A DNA stretch of 64,000 bases from Siphonodentalium dalli (Eukaryota > Mollusca > Scaphopoda > Gadilida > Siphonodentaliidae), in assembly GCA_032622095.1 (NCBI GenBank), contig CP136068.1:130705989-130769988 (forward strand), written 5' to 3'. Below, one piece after another: positions 47,086 through 55,910 of this stretch. A model generated the notes under the pieces. It had not been told where the DNA came from and ran no database searches. It was given only the letters and a program-made list of their open reading frames with translations. Numbering within the stretch: the first letter of the stretch is position 1; every line of letters starts with the position of its first letter. Made by a program: the position numbers and the translations under genes.

Positions 47086-47146
47086 AGCACACCTGATATA
47101 AATACTCGTTTCTCCTTTGTTGGCTTTGTTAAGGCCGAGTCAGGGT
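47086..47146 (-). pseudogene. Truncated duplicate of the TIR exon start
   Basis: Carries the acceptor tttttcag and the first ~60 nt of the TIR exon (through EKRVFISGV). At the duplication junction it runs into unrelated sequence and stops within a few codons. On the minus strand it lies upstream of the intact exon, so it could compete as a splice acceptor and would give a premature stop if included. Confidence 0.8.
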
Positions 47147-48393
47147 CTGAAAAAGATATTTAATTTAAGTGTAAATCCCTTTTGTTCCTGAATCGATTCT
47201 CACATTCATTTCTATAAGTATACATTGGACATGGACTAATATTCATTTGGAGTGGTCTTTTGATTATAAAAGTGCAGCATATATGGGATTTCTCAAAATA
47301 ATAAGTTCAACAAACTTAGGTCATTTGTTATACTTCATGCCCCGAGTAAACTACTCATTGAAGAGAATTTACTGTTATACCATTAGAATTGCAGATCATC
47401 ATTAACGGTGTAATGTATATTGTTGAGCTATATTAACACAAAAAGAACGCATGTTTGGATAAGGGATGTGGCATGTAGGGTGTGTCAAAGGATTTTACAT
47501 AAAAAAAAGAGTGAAATCCAAGACGGCGTGTTTTAAAACTAAATTCGGAAAATGTTTCATGGCTACCATCTAGATATCACCCGAAGATCCATACACAGTT
47601 GGTGATGATCGGACGGAAGAGTGGTCTGTAGGGTGTGCCAAAGTATATAGTCATGCACAGCAAAATACAAGCCGGCGGCCGTGTTTTTCATCGAAAGTCG
47701 TTCAAATTCGATAGCTCTAATCTAGAGGTGTTTCTAATCATGCCTTTACATTTACAGTGTAATATCCCAAAGTTTGACCGCTCTACGACGAAAGTCGTTC
47801 AAATTCGATAGCTCTAATCTAGAGGTGTTTCTAATCATGCCTTTACATTACAGTGTAGTATCCCAAAGTTTGACCGCTCTACGTACAAAGCAACCTGACC
47901 AACGGAGAACTCGTGTTCAGGTGGGTTCAAATTGGCAAATTCCAACAAAAACCAACAGTTGAAAAAATATTTCAAAATATCAAACATGGAGATATCATTT
48001 TGCTGACGAGCGGGTGTGACAGGGAGTATCACCGCCCAACTCTGGTGCGATTTCTTAAGTTTCAGTGCAAATGGTTACTAGTGGTGACGCTATATAGCGT
48101 AATACGTACTAGAAGCAGAGGAACACAGCGTGCCATCAATATATGGCAAAACTCGAAATTCTCCAATATCTCCTAACAGGCTAATGAAGGAGCGAGTGAA
48201 ATGCGCTAGCAGGTACCTCGGTACACAATATATACATCCTGGAAGTTTGACTGTCGTGGTTTAAAAGCAATCCGTCTAACAGAGAGCTTGCACCGGTGTG
48301 GGTCGAGGCTTTTGGCAAATTTGAGTAAATCTCACAAAGGAAAAACAATGGAGAAATCGTGATTCGAGATGAAACAAATTTGACGAGTGGATG

Positions 48394-48397
48394 TCGT
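48394..48397. repeat. Retrotransposon TSD, 5' copy (TCGT)
   Basis: Directly precedes the 5' LTR and is repeated after the 3' LTR. Confidence 0.9.
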
Positions 48398-48456
48398 TGT
48401 GAGATAACTACCCATTATAATCTCACAACTTGATTCAAACTATACGAATGTCCCAA

Positions 48457-48465
48457 TATATAAAA
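48457..48465 (+). promoter_or_regulatory. LTR TATA box
   Basis: tatataaaa, 59 bases into the LTR. It would drive the genomic transcript of the retrotransposon. Confidence 0.6.
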
Positions 48466-48808
48466 CCCCAAACTCAGATATTCGTGTTCGGTTCTCGAAA
48501 CCTCACACGTCTTACTCTCAGCGAAGATATACACACAATGAAGATGGCTCCCAAATATGGTCAAGGGAGATGACCATAACGGAAGAACCAATCCCGATGT
48601 GTATTGCCAAACACCTCATCTAATATGCATCCCAAATAGTATATAAGAAACAACTACATCCCATCACATCATGCTTTCACTAGACTCATCTCATACCTAG
48701 ATCATATCCAGGCATCATTCACACCAGGCATCACCCATTCGGGGACACCAATTCGCGGCGACTATTGATCATTATATTTGTACACACTGCATATCTTATT
48801 CACAACAT

Positions 48809-48814
48809 AATAAA
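48809..48814 (+). promoter_or_regulatory. LTR polyadenylation signal
   Basis: AATAAA 38 bases before the LTR end. The copy in the 3' LTR (62973-62978) would end the transcript. Confidence 0.6.
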
Positions 48815-48861
48815 GACTTGTACCTACTATATCTATGTGTCATTACCTCACATAGTATTAA

Positions 48862-48876
48862 TGGTGCCGTGAACAG
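48862..48876 (+). promoter_or_regulatory. Candidate primer binding site
   Basis: tggtgccgtgaacag, starting with the TGG complementary to a tRNA CCA end, nine bases after the 5' LTR. The tRNA was not identified. Confidence 0.55.
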
Positions 48877-49039
48877 TTCTACGTCTCACCACACAACTTG
48901 AAGTCTCGGCCACTAGACGATCACTACAGAGCAGAAACAATCTCAAACCGCTACTCAACCACGGGGATACAGCCTTACACTCCAGCCACGGATAGACAGT
49001 CTCACACACTAGACCACTGCACCGGTCAACCATAACTCA

Positions 49040-49205
49040 ACCATTCGGACACACAGGAACCTTTCGGACACACAGGACCGCATACCAACCCTTCGGACAC
49101 ACAGGACCGCATACCAACCCTTCGGACACACAGGACCGCACACCAACCCGTCGGACACACAGGACCGCACACCAACCCTTCGGACACACAGAACCGCATA
49201 CATAC
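49040..49205 (+). repeat. 29-bp tandem repeat in the retrotransposon leader
   Basis: Five to six copies of ccttcggacacacaggaccg plus cataccaac in the untranslated leader. Could be a structured packaging or translation element; no function can be assigned from sequence. Confidence 0.85.
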
Positions 49206-49517
49206 TCATCTGACACAGACGAATCAACCTTTTATTCTCATACAACCAGCTCACATCGTGTATCCAGCTAAAAACATTACTCACGCCTCTTGCAGACCAG
49301 ATTCAGATCCACATAAACATTAACATCCGATTTGGACATCCTTCGGCTTCCAATAAACACGACAAGAACATTCTGTACATCATTCATCATCACAGACTTG
49401 TGCACATTATTCTTCTCGGAAATTGGTGAGTGACCATCTTTTCTTTCCCATTTGCTGTCAAATTGCACACCCCCTATTTTTAGCATTCTTTTACTCCTTT
49501 TTTTTTTCACGTGGGTT

Positions 49518-50009
49518 ATGGACACATCACCTGATTCTACTACACCTACATTACCTACCCATCCTACTACAATACATGCTTCAAACGATCAGCCCATACC
49601 ACCCACCTCTTACAAACAACATTCAGTTCTTAATTTTAAAACTTACTGTAGATACGCTTTACCCCACCAAATAACTTTATCGCCACAACTCATTAAATAT
49701 TGCAATCCCATTCGCATTGATATAACGCAAGATACAATCCGCTTATACGTGCGTTGTATGATTACAAATAACTACTCAGGACATACACTAGATTCTTGGA
49801 ACGAGTGGCATACATTTCCGGCTCATTTTACGGATTATCCAAAACTTATCGTCAACTCTATAGTCGCGGCAATTCCCATAAAACATCCTAATAAATCACC
49901 TGAATCGTGTCAAATACACCTGAATCGCATAATACACCGCCACGGCACTTGGAAAAAAATACAACATATTTCGCACCCATACCATAGATCCCAAAACAGA
50001 CACCGTTAA
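49518..50009 (+). CDS. Small ORF upstream of gag, unknown product (163 aa)
   Basis: Open frame from ATG 49518 (MDTSPDSTTP) to a stop 14 bases before the gag ATG. The frame is open up to 49452 but without an ATG there. The N-terminal third is Thr/Pro-rich. The rest has a globular-looking stretch (YCNPIRIDITQDTIRLYVRC, LDSWNEWHTFPAHF) and a basic His/Arg-rich end. No zinc knuckle, protease or membrane segment. It could be an accessory protein or a separate N-terminal Gag portion. Not recognised. Confidence 0.55.
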   Translation: MDTSPDSTTPTLPTHPTTIHASNDQPIPPTSYKQHSVLNFKTYCRYALPHQITLSPQLIKYCNPIRIDITQDTIRLYVRCMITNNYSGHTLDSWNEWHTFPAHFTDYPKLIVNSIVAAIPIKHPNKSPESCQIHLNRIIHRHGTWKKIQHISHPYHRSQNRHR

Positions 50010-50023
50010 TCCTTAATAACATA

Positions 50024-51166
50024 ATGGAGTCACCACCTCCGCAGAGCAGCGATTATTTTCATCCAACCAATTATCAGCATCACCTTGAATTAAACAGGGA
50101 AACGGACCGATCAACCGCCAGACCCCCCCACACAGACATTACTAATGAAATGGGCAAAGATAATCAGAACTTGCTATTGTCACGGCTTACCCATGAAATT
50201 AGCCATTTCACTAGTTCTATCCGCGACCAGACTGAAAGTTTAAAAACACAGACAACAATAACAGCACTGCTGGGAATGAATTCCATTATTGAACCCTTCG
50301 ATGGCAAGCCTGACGCTTTTCCCCAATGGGTCCATGCGGTGGAAAAATACTCCCGCGCGATTTCGGCACAAGATGAGACTATCATAAAAATTGCCGCTCA
50401 GACATGTAAATCTCAAGTTTCTGAATTTATTCAATGCTTCATAAACGAACATAACACAGACGGAAAATTCACGTTCACCTGGACCGATCTGAAATCACAG
50501 TTACGCTCATTATTCAGTTCCATAACTGATTCGCCTCAAGCCATTTCCTCATTACGAGCCATTAGGCAGAGACATACGGAAACAATTGCCATGTTTGCAG
50601 AACGCATACGTACCCTTGCTAAACACGCGTATACTGATGAAATTAACACAAGAGCAGTGCAAACACAATTAGTAGCATTTTTATCCGACGGTATTCGCGA
50701 CTCTAGTATTAAATTCAGGCTTCTCAAAGACGACCCCATAACGCTTGATAGAGCTACTGATATTGCCCTACGCGAAATGAACCTTCGGCAACGCTATCGC
50801 TTACGTTACGGTGAACATCATAATGATTATAACCAATTCCCACAGTTACAATCCCCTCAACCAATTGATATCGACAATAACCATCGGCACATTCCAAGAG
50901 GGCCATCACAATCCACTTACAACCCCCGTCAATCCAAAGACAGACACCGAATCAATGATCACCCCCACAGGCGCCAACCTTCAAATTCTCACCACCCCTA
51001 CTCTGAACCAAGGGTCTCCCATCCAAACCGCATCCAGACCATGGATGCAAGATATACTACAACAGCTCAACGACCCCTATTCTGTACATACTGCAGATTA
51101 AACAATCATACCACAGACCAATGCAGACGTCGGCCTCAAAATAACAACCAATTTTTAAACAGATGA
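50024..51166 (+). CDS. gag: Gag polyprotein
   Basis: 380 aa from ATG 50024. It would form the retrotransposon particle and bind its RNA. The central region (about residues 80-260: PFDGKPDAFPQWVHAVEKYS, FTWTDLKSQLRSLF, TIAMFAERIRTLAKHAY) matches the retrotransposon Gag capsid-like domain. A CCHC zinc knuckle lies at residues 354-367 (CTYCRLNNHTTDQC), almost at the C-terminus. The stop at 51164 directly abuts the pol frame. A basic His/Arg/Pro-rich segment precedes the knuckle. Confidence 0.93.
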   Translation: MESPPPQSSDYFHPTNYQHHLELNRETDRSTARPPHTDITNEMGKDNQNLLLSRLTHEISHFTSSIRDQTESLKTQTTITALLGMNSIIEPFDGKPDAFPQWVHAVEKYSRAISAQDETIIKIAAQTCKSQVSEFIQCFINEHNTDGKFTFTWTDLKSQLRSLFSSITDSPQAISSLRAIRQRHTETIAMFAERIRTLAKHAYTDEINTRAVQTQLVAFLSDGIRDSSIKFRLLKDDPITLDRATDIALREMNLRQRYRLRYGEHHNDYNQFPQLQSPQPIDIDNNHRHIPRGPSQSTYNPRQSKDRHRINDHPHRRQPSNSHHPYSEPRVSHPNRIQTMDARYTTTAQRPLFCTYCRLNNHTTDQCRRRPQNNNQFLNR

Positions 51167-51173
51167 GGACTCA
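51154..51173 (+). promoter_or_regulatory. gag-pol junction with TTTAAAC heptamer
   Basis: The last gag codons are TTT TTA AAC AGA TGA, so a T TTA AAC slippery heptamer is in the gag frame. However, the pol frame is +1 to gag. A stop in the pol frame at 51156-51158 limits any shift to the AAC/AGA codons just before TGA. Pol could also begin by reinitiation at the ATG at 51213. The mechanism is unresolved. Confidence 0.5.
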
Positions 51174-54100
51174 TTGCATCAAAATTTCACCCCTACCCAC
51201 CAACGCAACGCAATGAGTCCAATAACACATCAAATTAGCACAATATACAACCACAATCATAGATATGCTAAAGATCATCGAACATACGAATCTCAAAAGC
51301 ATAGAGTCTATAATTCACAGCTGCAGTCCATTAATCATTACCCCACGCTACCACCAAACTGCCAAAACCAACGATATATTAATTACCGTACGCGGCCTCC
51401 ACTTGATCTCCCTCGCCACAGGCACGTAACACATACCACTTTCTGCCATAGCAGGTGTTCCTCTATGAAACCCAGATTTCATAATTCTTCCAATAAGTCT
51501 ATCTCACCACTTCTGGATTTAACCTTTCCTCCCCAATTTAAAACCCTGAATCGCCTTGAAAAGCCCAAGCACCAACACATTACTAATTCTTACTCATCAT
51601 CCAAAAGAAAATCAACATGCACCAGTTCTCGCGAATCACATTCCAATACTGCAATTAACCCTATAATACCACCAGTCAAACCCATACAACACACTATACC
51701 AGTACTTAAATATCCAAGTGATATGACAGATGGTGCTCTAAACCAAACACCATGCTCAACTATCATTAAAATACACAAACAACGGATTAGATCACTATTA
51801 GACTCCAAAGCAACCACCAGTTGCTTGAAATACGACATTTATAGATCCATGCCAAATCGACCACCTTTAATTAAAGAACATGTATTACTCACATCAGCCG
51901 ATGGTACACCAATGAAAGTTTTTGGATCCACACATCTCACATTTAGAATCGGAAAACTCATTCTTACTCACAAATTTGTCATATGTGCAACCTTGTCACG
52001 TCCTTGCATTTTAGGGCGCGATTTTATGAAACAACACAGTATTAGACTTTACTTTGATCTAGAAAAATTCAGAATACAGAATCAATTATACCCGATGTTA
52101 AGGGATGGTCACATTGCATCACTCATCCGATCAACAAATAACGTTTCATTATCACCCCACTCATGCGCCATCATAACAGGCAGACTCATAGGGCCAAATG
52201 ATATGTTTAACACACCTATAATCCGAATAGGCAAAGGTAACATGTCCATTTTCGAACACGAACCAAATGTACATGTAACCGACACGCTAGCAGATGCAAA
52301 TAATCCCAATATTTGCGTCATGATAGAAAACCAATCGGCGTCACATATGTCCATTAGGAAAGGCCGTGTGATAGCACAAGCATTTGGCACTCAAGAGCAA
52401 ATGATATGCACGGCATCCGATGAGCAAAACATTAACTCATCTCCGCCAAACAAACACAGTATAAACACCATAGGTGACCGGCAAGACATTAACCCTCCAA
52501 TCACCAAGACTCAACCTATATCTGTCAATGATATCGTGGCACCTCAACACCTTAAACAGCAGATATTGCAACTAGTATCACAATACCCTGATGTTTTTAC
52601 AAATGACATAAACAAGATAGGATATTGTCCAAAAATTAAAATGAAAATCGACCTCAAACAAAATACTTTACCTATTTTTTGCAAAAAATATCCGACACCA
52701 CTGAACAAACAACGAATTATGGCTGCTGAGATAAAAAAATTATCAGATGCAGACATTATTAGACCCACTGCCCACTCATCGTGGGGATTTCCCAGTCTCC
52801 TCATACGCAAAGCCACACCCAATCCTGATGGTACTCCCAATTATCGATTGGTAATCGATCTCAGAAAACTCAATGATGTTTCCATTCCATTAAAATGGTC
52901 TATGCCTAGTTTTAAGGAAATATCGTCCAAGTTACTCGGCTCAACTATTTTCAGTATCTTTGATTTATCAAATGCTTATCATGTTATTGGAGTCGTACCC
53001 GAAGTTGTTCCCATATTAACTATGAATACGTCCGAAGGACAATACAGTTATCAAAGAGCCCCGATGGGATATGTCTCGAGCTCAGGGTATTTTTTAAAAC
53101 TCATGAACATGGCCCTACACGATTTACCATTTGTAGAAGGATTTGTCGATGACCTGATCTGTCATAGCTCCGATCCTCAAACGCATATACAGCAGCTCAC
53201 AAAATTATTTGACAGACTCAGGGAATACGGCTTAATAGTTAAACTATCAAAATCTAAATTTTGCCAACCACAAGTCAAATTTTTAGGGCATATTATTTCT
53301 GACAAGGGCACATCCCCTGACCCTGAACAAATTTCAATTATCAAGTCTCTACCACCTCCGAAATCAGTTAAAGAAGTCCGCAGATTACTGGGAATTCTTA
53401 ATTTTTACAGGTCATATTCTCCTACTTTCGCATCTACGGCATTGCCTTTAATCAAACTCACAGCCAAATATGCTAAATTTGTGCGGGATGCGCCGTGCCA
53501 AACAGCGTTCGACGCGCTTAAAGAAAGCTTAGCAACCGCCCCCATCTTAGCTTACCCAAATCCCGACAAACTGTTCATTCTGACAGTAGATGCATCTATA
53601 CATAGTATCGGGCCGATACTATCACAATATGCTCATAGCCAAGATGATAAACACGTTGAACTACCAATCGCGTTCGCCAGTAAAAAACTTAACAAATCAC
53701 AAAGGAATTATTCTGTCACGGAAAAAGAAGCATTCGCGATATATACGTTTGCAAGGCAATTTAAATTTTACTTACAAGGATCCCAAGTAGAGATTAAAAC
53801 AGATCACTTACCCCTCATCCACATGTTTAAAAAACAGGATCTGATAAACACAAAAATTCAAAAATGGTTTTTGGAAATATCAGCATTGAACCCAAAAATT
53901 ACTTATATTAAAGGCACGAACAATGTTACGGCAGATTTTTGCAGTCGGATAAACCCCGACACACACCCGTGCATCAATTCTTGCACCGATAGCGACCCAA
54001 ATCCACCCACCAATCCCCTTGTACAGGATATTAATATACTTGACATGAAAGATATTCAGGAATTTTCAAAACAAAAAAAACAACCAAAACAGAAAACGGA

Positions 54101-55910
54101 TTCCGAACCACCAGTTGATCTCGACGACAGCCCGGTCCTTCCTCCTATAACTAATATAAGAGATGAACAATCAGGAGACCACACAATCTCCGTGATTATC
54201 AAACAAATGCAATCAACAAATATACCCGAAAAATTAGCAAAAACCTTTATTCTCAAAGATGGTATCCTACACTATATATCAATATATAATGACATACCTA
54301 AATTACGTATATATATAACGGACAAAATAGCACAAGAAGTTATATCCCAATATCACAGTCTCGGCCATAGAGCGGTACAATCGCTATACGCGACCATACG
54401 GAACAGATATTACACACCTCAGTTGTTTGCAAAAATTGTCACATACATAAACAATTGTCATACATGCCGACAACGAAATGCTTATAATCCAAAAATCCCG
54501 CTTCAACCAGTCACTGCCCCATCAAGGCCAGGACAACTCATAGCTATCGATCTTATGGGACCATTTTCCCCCAAAACACAGTCAGGAAATAGATTTATCT
54601 TAACTATTATTGATCAATTTTCATTACATACTTTAGCATACGCATTACCTAACAAAATGGTGGATACAATTTTAGAAAGATTGAATTCAGAGTATTTCAC
54701 TTTATTTGGATCAGTTGAAGAAATATTAACAGATAATGGGTCCGAGTTTGCAAACTCTACCTTCACTGAATTTTGTAAATATTACCATATCAATCACCGC
54801 CTCACTTCGTTCTACAGACCCCAAAGTAACGGTAAGTCAGAACGTTCGCATAGAAGTCTAGCATCAATCATTTCAACAATCACCCAAGCAAATGTAGAAA
54901 ATTGGGACCTATATCTAAATTATGCATCACAAGCAATGAACTTCCATTGTTCCAGTGTACATACACATTCACCATTTTTTCTAACTTTTTTTAGAGAACC
55001 ACAGATAAGCATAGACCGAATTTTAACACACAGAGAAAAGTATTTAGGAGAGGATTTTTTAGCCACCACGCTTCAAAATCAACACATTATTTTTAAAACT
55101 ACAAAATCTCTTCTCGAAACAGCCTCTCGCAACCACAAACAGAACAAAGGTGGATCTATTCCAACCTTTAAAATAGGCCAATCCGTCTATTACAAAATCC
55201 ACCAACCAAATCACAAATTTTCATTTAAATATGAGCCGTTTTGGCGTATCTTGAAACAGACAGGCCCCATATCATACATATTAAGACATGACCTATCTGC
55301 TAAATTAACAAAATCACATGCTAAACACATCAAACCATCCCCCGTTGATTGGCCTACACCTCAAATTCCCAATCACTTAAAAAATAAACGACATAATCGA
55401 TTTGCATTTCCACCTAGTGAAGCCAGTGTCGATAATAATAGCTCTCAATCCACATTGGAATCAGACGATGACCTCAAAACGACGGCAATTAAGCGCGCTC
55501 AACTTGAGCGCTCAAACACAGACGACAGCTCTTCAATACCATTGGCTGAATTAGCCAACAGACTCATGGCTTCGAAACATTTTAATAAAACAGACAGCCA
55601 ATCACCCCCGGATTTTTCACCCAGCGACCAATCTAGGCCCCAAACACAGGAACCAAATGTCATAAAACACAAATTAATTACACAAAATTCTTATAGTACG
55701 ACGCCAGACACAAAATCGGATCGCGCAGATAACAAACGCGGCCGGCATCGTAAATTATATACACCATCAAACAAACACACGCCTAAAGATTCATCGTTTT
55801 CTAATTCCTTCCAATATACATCACCCGACAGCCGTTCGACGAATTGGTCAAACGAAAGTACGGAAACATATGATTTATATCAGATGACAACTGATATCGA
55901 ACATTCATAG
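51174..55910 (+). CDS. pol: Pol polyprotein (protease, RT, RNase H, integrase)
   Basis: Up to 1578 aa; first ATG in frame at 51213, non-AUG frame open from 51159. Protease around residues 200-285 has DSKATTSC where DTG/DSG is usual, and the second motif ILGRDF. RT, residues ~490-690, has VIDLRKLND, FDLSNAYHVIG and catalytic FVDD at 657-660. RNase H, ~800-930, has TVDAS (D806), TEKEA and TDH. Integrase: HHCC finger H1061/H1065/C1095/C1098, then D1126, D1187 and E1223 (exact D-35-E), then a GPY/F-like module. A Ser-rich tail of ~200 residues follows. PR-RT-RH-INT order is Ty3/Gypsy. The Lys in the protease motif is odd and may impair activity. Confidence 0.95.
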   Translation: MHQNFTPTHQRNAMSPITHQISTIYNHNHRYAKDHRTYESQKHRVYNSQLQSINHYPTLPPNCQNQRYINYRTRPPLDLPRHRHVTHTTFCHSRCSSMKPRFHNSSNKSISPLLDLTFPPQFKTLNRLEKPKHQHITNSYSSSKRKSTCTSSRESHSNTAINPIIPPVKPIQHTIPVLKYPSDMTDGALNQTPCSTIIKIHKQRIRSLLDSKATTSCLKYDIYRSMPNRPPLIKEHVLLTSADGTPMKVFGSTHLTFRIGKLILTHKFVICATLSRPCILGRDFMKQHSIRLYFDLEKFRIQNQLYPMLRDGHIASLIRSTNNVSLSPHSCAIITGRLIGPNDMFNTPIIRIGKGNMSIFEHEPNVHVTDTLADANNPNICVMIENQSASHMSIRKGRVIAQAFGTQEQMICTASDEQNINSSPPNKHSINTIGDRQDINPPITKTQPISVNDIVAPQHLKQQILQLVSQYPDVFTNDINKIGYCPKIKMKIDLKQNTLPIFCKKYPTPLNKQRIMAAEIKKLSDADIIRPTAHSSWGFPSLLIRKATPNPDGTPNYRLVIDLRKLNDVSIPLKWSMPSFKEISSKLLGSTIFSIFDLSNAYHVIGVVPEVVPILTMNTSEGQYSYQRAPMGYVSSSGYFLKLMNMALHDLPFVEGFVDDLICHSSDPQTHIQQLTKLFDRLREYGLIVKLSKSKFCQPQVKFLGHIISDKGTSPDPEQISIIKSLPPPKSVKEVRRLLGILNFYRSYSPTFASTALPLIKLTAKYAKFVRDAPCQTAFDALKESLATAPILAYPNPDKLFILTVDASIHSIGPILSQYAHSQDDKHVELPIAFASKKLNKSQRNYSVTEKEAFAIYTFARQFKFYLQGSQVEIKTDHLPLIHMFKKQDLINTKIQKWFLEISALNPKITYIKGTNNVTADFCSRINPDTHPCINSCTDSDPNPPTNPLVQDINILDMKDIQEFSKQKKQPKQKTDSEPPVDLDDSPVLPPITNIRDEQSGDHTISVIIKQMQSTNIPEKLAKTFILKDGILHYISIYNDIPKLRIYITDKIAQEVISQYHSLGHRAVQSLYATIRNRYYTPQLFAKIVTYINNCHTCRQRNAYNPKIPLQPVTAPSRPGQLIAIDLMGPFSPKTQSGNRFILTIIDQFSLHTLAYALPNKMVDTILERLNSEYFTLFGSVEEILTDNGSEFANSTFTEFCKYYHINHRLTSFYRPQSNGKSERSHRSLASIISTITQANVENWDLYLNYASQAMNFHCSSVHTHSPFFLTFFREPQISIDRILTHREKYLGEDFLATTLQNQHIIFKTTKSLLETASRNHKQNKGGSIPTFKIGQSVYYKIHQPNHKFSFKYEPFWRILKQTGPISYILRHDLSAKLTKSHAKHIKPSPVDWPTPQIPNHLKNKRHNRFAFPPSEASVDNNSSQSTLESDDDLKTTAIKRAQLERSNTDDSSSIPLAELANRLMASKHFNKTDSQSPPDFSPSDQSRPQTQEPNVIKHKLITQNSYSTTPDTKSDRADNKRGRHRKLYTPSNKHTPKDSSFSNSFQYTSPDSRSTNWSNESTETYDLYQMTTDIEHS

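Larger units (their letters stand above)
48398..48852 (+). repeat. 5' LTR
   Basis: 455 bp, TGTGAG...CTCACA. The first 30 bases contain TGTGAGAT and its inverse ATCTCACA separated by 14 bases, so the tip can fold. It carries a TATA-like box at 48457 and a polyadenylation signal at 48809. Confidence 0.97.

Noticed and set aside
51154-51160. Standard -1 frameshift at TTTAAAC
   Set aside because: The -1 frame does not lead into pol and soon stops; pol is +1.
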